Shown here: in pieces, positions 38,450 to 45,618 of the stretch
Layout: each line of letters begins with the position of its first letter
Position numbering within the stretch: position 1 is the first letter of the stretch
Assembly: GCA_028717785.1 (NCBI GenBank)
Contig: JAQUND010000005.1
Coordinates: 1-64,000, forward strand
Origin: Candidatus Nanoarchaeia archaeon
GTDB lineage: Archaea; Nanoarchaeota; Nanoarchaeia; SCGC-AAA011-G17; JAFCDX01
Reading direction: 5' to 3'
DNA length: 64,000 nt
Position numbers and translations under genes: made by a program
The notes under the pieces: generated by a model
What the model saw: the letters and a program-made list of their open reading frames with translations, nothing else
Told to the model about the DNA's origin: nothing
Databases searched by the model: none

Positions 38450-38984
38450 AAGCGTTTTTCGTCACTGATAATTGTCCTAAAATTTTCATTGCTTTAAAAC
38501 TAAAAGAATATTCAAGATTAAAAGGCATCGATGCATCTTCAGTATATGTAAAAGATTCAAAATAACCATCATATTGATTGCCGTCATATATCATTATTAC
38601 AATTCCTAAACTTGCTATTTTTGAAGGATTTGCTCTTGCGGCTGCATTCAAATTTATACCTGAAAAGTATCCTTTGCCATTATTTTTGTAGATGTTTAAT
38701 AATGACATGAAATATTGGTAAGCTTCTGTTTGTCTTGATTTTTGTGTTGTCAAACCCTCTTCACTATCTACAAACATTGCAGTTTTACCCGAGGCTGACA
38801 ATGTAGTTAAACTTTCACCCCAGTACTCATGTGCAAAACCTCCAAGTGTTCTTGTTTCCGTAATAAGTGGTGAATAAGTGATATCAAGATTTGATGGATT
38901 TATAAGCATTGTCAAAGAAGGAATTTTAGCATCACCTCTGATACTCCATGAAATGGGAACAGGTACCTGTTTTGCAGTTTTCAT
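38442..38984 (-). CDS. Paralogous tail protein 1, 180 aa
   Basis: The upstream member of the tandem pair, also 180 residues. The central part (YWGESLTTLSASGKTAMFVD) is the best-conserved block; both copies keep the INP near residue 31 and a C-terminal NL.(Y/F).F.FK strand. The copies differ enough that the duplication is old. The start overlaps the end of the tape-measure gene by 4 bases (ATGA-type junction), so it is made together with it. The pair may form a hetero-oligomeric ring at the tube base, as paralogous initiator proteins do in other tails. That role is inferred from place and duplication. Confidence 0.75.
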   Translation of the reverse strand: MKTAKQVPVPISWSIRGDAKIPSLTMLINPSNLDITYSPLITETRTLGGFAHEYWGESLTTLSASGKTAMFVDSEEGLTTQKSRQTEAYQYFMSLLNIYKNNGKGYFSGINLNAAARANPSKIASLGIVIMIYDGNQYDGYFESFTYTEDASMPFNLEYSFSFKAMKILGQLSVTKNAYV

Positions 38985-41900
38985 TTGAGTTTATCCGAAT
39001 AAAGTGCGTTCAAAACAATTTGTTCTACTTGACGTCTATCATTCTGATTGACATAGATATTGATAACTCTATTATCATTTACTGTTTGACCAGATCCTGC
39101 ACCTTTCCAGACATTTTCTGGGATAACCATTTCACCAGAATTGAGCCCTGCTAAAACTTTATCCCCAGTATAATTGTTGCCTGGAACTATACCTCCCTTT
39201 GCCATACCCATCATTGATGCAGTAGCTATGGTTTCAGTTTGGCTTAAAGGAACAGGTTTAGGAGCACCAGTAGTTTGAAATGTAACACCAAGTCCTGCTT
39301 TATTTTTAGATAAACCAGCAGCTAAAGCATCACCAATATTTGTAAGATTTGCACTTACTTTACCTTTTGTTTCTAATTCTTTTCTTTGTGCTTCTTGATT
39401 TTCTTGATATCTTTGCAATGTATTTGAAGATTTATTTAAAAAATCAAGTTCTTTTGAAATTTCTTCCATTCTAGCTTTTTCTTCGGGCGTCTTGTCTTTC
39501 TTCTCATTAAGAACTTCTAATTCATAAGTCAAATCGCTTTGTTGTTTTTCTACATTAGCACTAAATTGTCCAATTGCTTCAGAATTTTTTGAAAGTACAT
39601 CAAATTGTTTTTCAGTATTTCCCAATTGGCCTTTAAAAGCTATGCTAAACAAACTTGTCAATTTTTCAATTGTAACAAAAATATTTCTCAATAATTTTGA
39701 TACAGTATTATTTAAAGCATCTTCCATATTTTTTGTTTGTCTCATTGCTTCAATACCAGCACGTTTTGCTTGTCTTTTTTGTTCGTCTTTTGCTGCTTGC
39801 TTTTGGGCATCAGTCATTGATTTGAAATTAACATCCAAAGAAGAAAGAATATCGCCAAGAGCAGCAGCTACAATATTGTTGTCTTCACCAAAATCTTTTC
39901 CCAAATCAGTAGCAAGAGTTGGAAACTGTTGTTTCAAAATTGCTTGTATCTTTTTAAGGTCTCGCCCTTTTCCTTGAATTTTCTTAAGTTCTTCTGTCAA
40001 CTTGGATGCTCTATCTTGTTGATTCTCAGTGTTTGTGAGAATCTCAATAATACCTTTTGAATCGAATTGATCTCTTGTGTCGAAAGCTTGTTTAAGTTTC
40101 TTACTATTATCTGCCATGTTCGATGCAAGACTTCTCATTGTCTCTACGACTTCAGGGTCAAATCCAAATTGAGCTCCAATGATTTTCATGCTAAGGGCAC
40201 CTTGTTCTATAGCTTTTCTGACTTGTTCTATAGGACCAGTAATATTTGCACCTGTAGCCTTTTTAATTAAAAAACCCATTTGCATTTGAAATTGCTCTTT
40301 TGCATCCATCATCAAAGCACGTTCCATCTCAGCATTGTATCCTTTGAGAGCATCAGTGTTCTGCAACATTCTCTTTTGAGATTCAAGTAAGTCTCTTTGT
40401 TTTCGTTTTTCATTAAGTTCTTCTACTTTAGCGTCTTTATCAGCTCCCTCTTTCATTCCTTTTGTTTGTGTCTCTAATGATGCTTCTTCATCTCTTAATC
40501 TCTTTATTCTAGAATCTGCATCTCTTATTCGTTTTTCATAGAATTTTGCCCAAATTTCGTTACCTTTTCCCATACGATAAATTGTTATCTGAGATGCTGC
40601 ATCTAAATCTTTAAAACTTTTAATAATTTTTCCTGCAGCACTTGTAGCAGCAGCTTCTGGAAGTTTCATATTCTTTACTAAACCAGAAAATAAACTGCTT
40701 ACTTCATCAATTCTTCTACCATACAAACCTAAACCGGTCCCTGCATTGAGCACTTTATCAAAGAAAATAGATGTTGTAATTCCTGCTTTCGCAGCATCTT
40801 TCTGCATCTGTACAAAACTTGTACCTATTTCAGACAAACTCATACCGAATTCAGCTCTTAAATTACCAGCACTACTAGCAACCTCAGTAATCTCCATACC
40901 TAAAGTTGTTGCTATACCCATGAAATCTTCAAGATTTCTCAATGATGATGTCAGTCTAAATCCAGCCTTTGAAAAATCATTCAGATATCCAATAGCTTGA
41001 TCCATAGAAATACCAAGAGACCAAGCCCATTTTTCTGTTTGTTTTCTCATATGCTCTATATTGCTATCAGCAAGTTCTTTTGTCCCTTTTCTCACATCAT
41101 CAAATGCTCGTCCTGCTGTATTAGTATTAGCAGCCATAGCAAGAACTTGTTTTCTTGCTGTTTTTATTTGTTTTTCCACAGTCATAATTGTTTGAAGTAC
41201 ACCAACGAATGTGAACAAACCAGCCAAAGGAGCAAGAACCGCGCCCAACAACTTAAAAGCAGCCCCCATACCTTTAGCAGCAACCACACCAGTCTCCCCA
41301 AATGTAGCTACAGCTTTTGTTGGTATTCCTTTTTTGAATACTTTAAATGCATCAACAAGGCCGCCTAAGTTTTTCCGTTGTTGTAAAGTTTGTCGTATAT
41401 AAGCTTTGTTTATTTCATTTTGTTCTTTTGCTCTTCTCACTGTCATCGAAATAGATTCGCTTTCAAGCCTCTTGATCTCTTCTTGTCTATTTGCTATCAT
41501 TCGTAACTTGTCACCTTCAAGTTTCAGCAGACCCATCTTCGCTCGTATTTCTTCATTTGAAGCTTGCTCATCCAAAACTAATTTTTCAAGTTCACTTCTT
41601 ATCTTCATCACTTGTTGTGCTTGTCTATTGAACATAGATGAAATTGCTTTGTTCCAATTTTGCATGTCCCCTTGTTCTTCTAGAATTTCTCCCATTACTC
41701 TGTTCATCAGGTTGACAGCATCATTTTCAGTTTTTGTTTCAGCAACAAGTTTATTTTCAAGACCAAGAATTTCATTTAATCTAGTACTTCTCTCATCTAA
41801 TCTTGTTTTAATGTCATCCAATTGACTTAACATTGTAGAATTATCTTTTTCTGTATTCTCCGAAATTATTTCGAATTGATCTCGTAAGTCTTCTATCTGA

Positions 41901-42682
41901 CTTACAGTCTCTTCAAAACTAGTTCTTGCAGCAGTACCTAATGAACCAGATATTTCATTGGATGATCTCAAGATTTCATCAAAGTTCTTAGCCACTCCTC
42001 TTGTTGTGTCATCAATTTTCTTATAGTCATCATTCATTTTTTGAACTGTCTGACGTATCTCTTCTATTTTGTCAGCTGTCTTAGTCATGAATGGAACAGA
42101 CAATGTACCATCTTTAGGAGCAGATTTCAATTGGTTGGTTACTCTTGTCAAATCTCCCTTAATTTTTGTCCAAGATTTTGATAATTCTAATGTAGAATTC
42201 TTCATCTTGTCTTTATCTGCAACAAGCTTTTTCTCAATAGAAGATGCTTCAGCAAGTAAATTGTTATATGCTTTTGATCTATCAAGAATCGTATCATGTC
42301 TATTTTCCATTGCATCAAGTTCAGAAACTACATTCCCGAATTCTTTCACTAAATTGCTAATTTCTCCCGAATCAAAACCTGAAATACTTTTAGAAGCACT
42401 TTCAATAAGCTGAACAGCATTTGAAAGCCTTTCCATTTCTTTTCTCGGGAACAATTCGATCTTTGCAAGTGTAGACAATTTTTGCATTGTCTTAGGAATG
42501 GCAGACATCATTTCAAAATATTGTTTTTCAAGTACTGTATTTTTTTTCAATGACTTATTGAAATCTTCAACAGTCCCTGGCAATTTAGACATTTCAACAA
42601 AATATTTTTGAAGCTTTTTTAGAGCTTCATCTATATTCGATTGAATCTCAAACTGACTTACATATTTTCTCTTGTCTGCCAT
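38981..42682 (-). CDS. Tail tape measure protein, 1233 aa
   Basis: Sets tail length and is thought to leave through the tube during injection. Evidence: length, the position between tube/chaperone genes and the hub, long coiled-coil segments throughout residues 1-450 and 700-1110 (MENRHDTILDRSKAYNNLLA, QRMLQ-type helices), and one strongly hydrophobic segment at about 467-500 (AFKLLGAVLAPLAGLFTFVG). The C-terminus (GGIVPGNNYTGDKVLAGLNS, then GEMVIPENVWKG) is the GGxVPGxGxGDxVPALLxPGE-like motif that many tape measures carry. At roughly 1.5 angstroms per residue the tail would be near 185 nm. No lytic domain is visible. Confidence 0.93.
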   Translation of the reverse strand: MADKRKYVSQFEIQSNIDEALKKLQKYFVEMSKLPGTVEDFNKSLKKNTVLEKQYFEMMSAIPKTMQKLSTLAKIELFPRKEMERLSNAVQLIESASKSISGFDSGEISNLVKEFGNVVSELDAMENRHDTILDRSKAYNNLLAEASSIEKKLVADKDKMKNSTLELSKSWTKIKGDLTRVTNQLKSAPKDGTLSVPFMTKTADKIEEIRQTVQKMNDDYKKIDDTTRGVAKNFDEILRSSNEISGSLGTAARTSFEETVSQIEDLRDQFEIISENTEKDNSTMLSQLDDIKTRLDERSTRLNEILGLENKLVAETKTENDAVNLMNRVMGEILEEQGDMQNWNKAISSMFNRQAQQVMKIRSELEKLVLDEQASNEEIRAKMGLLKLEGDKLRMIANRQEEIKRLESESISMTVRRAKEQNEINKAYIRQTLQQRKNLGGLVDAFKVFKKGIPTKAVATFGETGVVAAKGMGAAFKLLGAVLAPLAGLFTFVGVLQTIMTVEKQIKTARKQVLAMAANTNTAGRAFDDVRKGTKELADSNIEHMRKQTEKWAWSLGISMDQAIGYLNDFSKAGFRLTSSLRNLEDFMGIATTLGMEITEVASSAGNLRAEFGMSLSEIGTSFVQMQKDAAKAGITTSIFFDKVLNAGTGLGLYGRRIDEVSSLFSGLVKNMKLPEAAATSAAGKIIKSFKDLDAASQITIYRMGKGNEIWAKFYEKRIRDADSRIKRLRDEEASLETQTKGMKEGADKDAKVEELNEKRKQRDLLESQKRMLQNTDALKGYNAEMERALMMDAKEQFQMQMGFLIKKATGANITGPIEQVRKAIEQGALSMKIIGAQFGFDPEVVETMRSLASNMADNSKKLKQAFDTRDQFDSKGIIEILTNTENQQDRASKLTEELKKIQGKGRDLKKIQAILKQQFPTLATDLGKDFGEDNNIVAAALGDILSSLDVNFKSMTDAQKQAAKDEQKRQAKRAGIEAMRQTKNMEDALNNTVSKLLRNIFVTIEKLTSLFSIAFKGQLGNTEKQFDVLSKNSEAIGQFSANVEKQQSDLTYELEVLNEKKDKTPEEKARMEEISKELDFLNKSSNTLQRYQENQEAQRKELETKGKVSANLTNIGDALAAGLSKNKAGLGVTFQTTGAPKPVPLSQTETIATASMMGMAKGGIVPGNNYTGDKVLAGLNSGEMVIPENVWKGAGSGQTVNDNRVINIYVNQNDRRQVEQIVLNALYSDKLK

Positions 42683-42693
42683 TCTTCAACCCT

Positions 42694-43095
42694 TTATTCG
42701 ATTAAACCTTTTTCTTTCAATTCTTTTTCAGCTACTTTTGTCAATGCTGACCATTTTGAATACAAAAATGAAATGACATTTTCATCCCATGTACCAATAA
42801 TTTTCTCAAGTCTAGACAATGTCTCGTTCTTTACTTGCTCTCTTTTGTCAGCATCAATCAAAGTCTCATACTCATCTAATCTTTGTTCATTGACAGCTCT
42901 AATCGCATATTTCAAAGTTTCAGATTTTAACTTCAAAAAATATGCATTACCTACCATCTCCGCACAGGCTGCAAAAACATAGCCTTCTTGTTCAGAATCT
43001 AAGGTAGATAATAAAAGTTTAAGACTATTGATGTCAACAATTTCAGTTTTTTTCCCTAGTTTAGAAAGTTCACTCAGTGCTGCAAATGCATCCAT
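42694..43095 (-). CDS. Small helical protein before tape measure, 133 aa
   Basis: An acidic all-helical protein (DAFAALSELSKLGKKTEIVD; LSTLDSEQEGYVFAACAEMV; LDEYETLIDADKREQVKNET) with a strong AAAGGAGAT site ahead of ATG 43095. It lies between the chaperone-position genes and the tape measure, 11 bases from the latter. The small-residue patch EGYVFAACAEMVGNAYFLKL is the only unusual segment. Genes here in contractile-tailed phages normally encode tape-measure chaperones, which coat the tape measure while the tube grows. I recognise no family. Confidence 0.65.
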   Translation of the reverse strand: MDAFAALSELSKLGKKTEIVDINSLKLLLSTLDSEQEGYVFAACAEMVGNAYFLKLKSETLKYAIRAVNEQRLDEYETLIDADKREQVKNETLSRLEKIIGTWDENVISFLYSKWSALTKVAEKELKEKGLIE

Positions 43096-43109
43096 TTTTT
43101 AAATCTCCT

Positions 43110-43343
43110 TTAATCTTTTTGATGTATTTCAGTTTCAAAAAAACTCTTCTCAGTTTCTAGTTCTGTAGGTATACCGGTTCTGTCTTGATAATCATAAATG
43201 GTTTGTAATGCAGCATCTCTATCTTTCAAAGTTTGTCGCATTCTGTCTTTTGTACTTTGTTCATCTTCTGTTTTTTTCTTCTCTCCAATACTCTGTCTAA
43301 GAACATTTGATTTTTCACCAACAATTAAATCTAGTTCATCCAT
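43110..43343 (-). CDS. Short charged coiled-coil protein, 77 aa
   Basis: A 77-residue Glu/Lys/Arg/Gln-rich helix (VLRQSIGEKKKTEDEQSTKD, RMRQTLKDRDAALQTIYDY), preceded by AAAAGGAGC at good spacing. It is 14 bases from the 133-aa gene. Its place and helical nature suit a second small assembly chaperone. Phage tail chaperones here are often made by a programmed frameshift, but this gene has its own ribosome binding site and does not overlap its neighbour. Confidence 0.6.
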   Translation of the reverse strand: MDELDLIVGEKSNVLRQSIGEKKKTEDEQSTKDRMRQTLKDRDAALQTIYDYQDRTGIPTELETEKSFFETEIHQKD

Positions 43344-43370
43344 ACTTGCTCCTTTTAGTTAATATTAATC

Positions 43371-44771
43371 TTACTCAAACTTCATTACGTCTAAGTCTGG
43401 TTCTATATTTCTACGTTGTATTGTCTGTCTTACTCTTTCATTTTTTTCTTTTTTTTGCTTCATCAAATCTACACCTTGGATATTCACATTCATTACAGCA
43501 GCCTTCTCGGCTGCTGTTTTAATAGGTTCTATTTCACTATTAGAATCAGCTAGACCTTGGCTAGCATCATTTAGTTGTTCATCTATAGTATCAGGTTCAT
43601 GAACAATTTCTTGGTCACTAGTACTATCTTGTCCCGATAAACTTTTTAGAAAACGATCAGCCTCGCCTTCAACGTCTATTTGTTCTGCCATTACTTCATC
43701 AAATGCATCTTCTTTTTCTTTTCGAGAAACAGCTGCAAAATCCTTCATATTGATTACATCAAGATAACTAAATTCATCATGAAAGAATCCTTGCTTCTTA
43801 TCTTCTTCAAGTTGTATTTTCATGGCTTCATTTTCGATCAATGATAGTTGTTCAAATTCTATACCCCTTCTTGCACTTACTTCTCTTTGAACTAAAACTT
43901 CTTTGCGCTTCTCGCGCAAAAAGTTTTTTAAAGACTCTATTTCGCTTTTTCGAACAATACGATCATGTTCATCTACAATTTCACCATTTAGAGTTCTTTC
44001 CATCAAAATATTTATTCTTGCTTCATATTCATCATCAGTCTCTTCTTGTTGTCTTTCCATAGCTGAAAAAACATCATTTGAATCTACAAATTGTTGCACA
44101 ACAGTTCCTTCAAGCTCTTCAACAATTCTTTGTTTTATTTTATCTTCATTTTCTTCAAGCTGTTCGACAACAGTTTTTCTACTTCTTGCTTTTTTGTACC
44201 CTTTAGGATTTATAAAAGCGCATATCGAATTCGTCATATATTCAGTTTTTGTCCATTGTTTCTTTTCTTCTTCAAATGAATCTTTGAAAACATTTGTGAC
44301 AATCCAGTAAAATTGATATTGATTAAGTAAACGTATCGAAAAGGGATCAGTTATACGACTACAAGTCTTAAAAATCGCCCACATGTTTCTAGATTCTTTT
44401 GACTCAACATAAAAATCAATAAATTTAGATGATTCGGCTATTTCTTCATCAATCTTTTGATATTCATCATATAGTTTTAGAATTATTCTTGAATTCAATT
44501 TACGGAATAATTGATCATGTTTTTGTTGTTTGAACTCGAGACCATTGACATACTGAATAGAATAAGACAGAATATCAAGCATAAGAATCATATTGTACTT
44601 ATTAGAAAGATATCTGTATTTTCTTGAAATACCTTCTCTTTCTTTTGCTGTCAAAGAACGTATCGTAAAATGATATCCTGCTGTTTCTACTTCTCGAACT
44701 ATAAAAGAATCGAAAATTAGATTTGCAATAATCTCAAAATCATGCTTAGTTACTTTTCTAGCAGCACTCAC
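43371..44771 (-). CDS. Tail assembly chaperone-position protein, about 466 aa
   Basis: The first gene after the tube, where tail chaperones lie. Residues 1-200 resemble a compact helical domain (ETAGYHFTIRSLTAKEREGI, YLSNKYNMILMLDILSYSIQ, NQYQFYWIVTNVFKDSFEEE) of the type seen in chaperone or assembly proteins that read tube or tape segments. Residues 200-460 are a highly charged, repetitive, probably disordered or coiled-coil tail. Three starts are possible: TTG 44786, ATG 44777 and GTG 44771. GGGAG at 44784-44780 is only 2 bases from the ATG but 8 from the GTG, so I chose the GTG. The RNA pseudoknot and an A/T tract lie immediately upstream. Function is inferred. Confidence 0.65.
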   Translation of the reverse strand: MSAARKVTKHDFEIIANLIFDSFIVREVETAGYHFTIRSLTAKEREGISRKYRYLSNKYNMILMLDILSYSIQYVNGLEFKQQKHDQLFRKLNSRIILKLYDEYQKIDEEIAESSKFIDFYVESKESRNMWAIFKTCSRITDPFSIRLLNQYQFYWIVTNVFKDSFEEEKKQWTKTEYMTNSICAFINPKGYKKARSRKTVVEQLEENEDKIKQRIVEELEGTVVQQFVDSNDVFSAMERQQEETDDEYEARINILMERTLNGEIVDEHDRIVRKSEIESLKNFLREKRKEVLVQREVSARRGIEFEQLSLIENEAMKIQLEEDKKQGFFHDEFSYLDVINMKDFAAVSRKEKEDAFDEVMAEQIDVEGEADRFLKSLSGQDSTSDQEIVHEPDTIDEQLNDASQGLADSNSEIEPIKTAAEKAAVMNVNIQGVDLMKQKKEKNERVRQTIQRRNIEPDLDVMKFE

Positions 44772-44784
44772 TAGCATAACTCCC

Positions 44785-44807
44785 AAAAAAAAATTTTTTT
44801 TAAAAAA
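44785..44807. other. A9-T8-A6 homopolymer tract before start codon
   Basis: The plus strand has nine A, eight T and six A in a row (44785-44807), directly upstream of the GGGAG ribosome site of the 466-aa gene. It forms a near-perfect palindrome of A and T. It may act as an unstructured AT-rich ribosome entry zone, a weak promoter element or a slippage-prone site. I see no function that it must have. Confidence 0.5.
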
Positions 44808-44821
44808 CTAGAAGATGACTT

Positions 44822-44876
44822 CAACACTCTCCTCTGAACTGCACAGAGTCAATGAGTATTGTGAAGAAATGCAGTT
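44822..44876 (-). ncRNA. Candidate pseudoknot RNA, copy B
   Basis: On the minus-strand transcript AACTGCA (44876-44870) pairs with TGCAGTT (44843-44837), and CAATACTC (44861-44854) pairs with GAGTGTTG (44829-44822), with one T-G pair that becomes a mismatch on the plus strand. The interleaved order gives the same H-type pseudoknot as copy A at 21188-21239. Loops are 8, 10 and 7 bases. An extra pairing CTTCAAC/GTTGAAG across the whole element could compete with it, so the RNA may switch between folds. It lies just after a GC hairpin that follows the tube gene, about 50 bases ahead of the next start codon. Confidence 0.6.
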
Positions 44877-44880
44877 GAAG

Positions 44881-44899
44881 GCGGGGGAGTAGCCCCCGC
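44881..44899 (-). terminator. GC-rich hairpin after tail tube gene
   Basis: GCGGGGG and CCCCCGC form a perfect 7-bp stem around CTACT, a few bases after the tube stop codon. It stands out in this AT-rich DNA. What follows (CTTCAACTGCATTTCTTC) is only partly U-rich, so full termination is uncertain. The hairpin could instead protect the 3-prime end of the abundant tube mRNA or set the ratio of tube to chaperone transcripts. It joins directly to pseudoknot copy B. Confidence 0.55.
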
Positions 44900-44905
44900 A
44901 CAAAC

Positions 44906-45523
44906 TTATACTACTTGACCAGAAGCATTACCTCTCATCGAGCCTTTATTACTTTCATAGAAATCTGTCGACTTATATGCATCTTTATTTGCATATACAT
45001 CAGAAATCTGGCAAGTCATATCCTGTGTAACTGATGTTGCACCAATATCAAAAGTCTTTGCAAAATCTGACATCCAGCAACCTTCATACCATGTTTTGAT
45101 AACTTTTACATCACCGTCATCGGTTGCTCCAGCCTTTGCTTGTCCTTTGATATAATCAGGAATAAGAATCGTCTCATAGACATCAAACGGCCATTGATGA
45201 TGTTTTAGAGAGCGAATCATACCTGAACTTCCAGCTTTATAACCAAAAAGCTGTTGAATATCTCTGAGATACATCATCATGACTGTTGCTGTGGCTGAAA
45301 GATCAGTTACACCAACTGCAAGTTCAGCTATCTGATCCCCAAAACCGATGCCACGTACTGGTTCGACAGCTCTTGTGTCAGTCGGGTTCCAAGTCTGAAT
45401 CAATCCTATTGGTTGAACAGCTTGGTCATCTGCATCAATGCTAAATACACGTACTCTTTGGGGATTCAAGAGCCGAGTATTTGGCGACACACCTTCTCTA
45501 TAAATATACGCTTGTCTTGCCAT
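44906..45523 (-). CDS. Tail tube protein, 205 aa
   Basis: The inner tube subunit of a contractile tail. The gene has the expected size and follows the sheath gene. Segments such as IGFGDQIAELAVGVTDLSAT, TWYEGCWMSDFAKTFDIGAT and QDMTCQISDVYANKDAYKS resemble the alternating strands of gp19-like tubes. A strong AAGGAGTATAAGTT precedes ATG 45523. The sequence is rich in Gly, Thr and aromatic residues and lacks signal or membrane segments. It is followed by a strong GC hairpin, consistent with high-level expression. The call is firm from order, size and fold type, though sequence identity with known tubes is probably low. Confidence 0.88.
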   Translation of the reverse strand: MARQAYIYREGVSPNTRLLNPQRVRVFSIDADDQAVQPIGLIQTWNPTDTRAVEPVRGIGFGDQIAELAVGVTDLSATATVMMMYLRDIQQLFGYKAGSSGMIRSLKHHQWPFDVYETILIPDYIKGQAKAGATDDGDVKVIKTWYEGCWMSDFAKTFDIGATSVTQDMTCQISDVYANKDAYKSTDFYESNKGSMRGNASGQVV

Positions 45524-45578
45524 AACTTATACTCCTTAGATTAGATTTCCTATTTCTTCATTCTATAAACACTTTATT

Positions 45579-45610
45579 AAATTGAGCGCCCAGTATTGAG
45601 CGCTCAATTT
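45579..45610 (-). terminator. Stem-loop and nested palindrome after sheath gene
   Basis: AAATTGAGCG (45579-45588) and CGCTCAATTT (45601-45610) make a 10-bp stem with a 12-base loop, 9 bases downstream of the sheath stop. The loop repeats ATTGAG so that a perfect 14-base palindrome (ATTGAGCGCTCAAT, 45595-45608) also forms. Two alternative hairpins are therefore possible. There is no long U-run, so it may be a weak terminator, an RNA-stability stem, or a protein-binding operator. Confidence 0.5.
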
Positions 45611-45618
45611 ACATCAAC

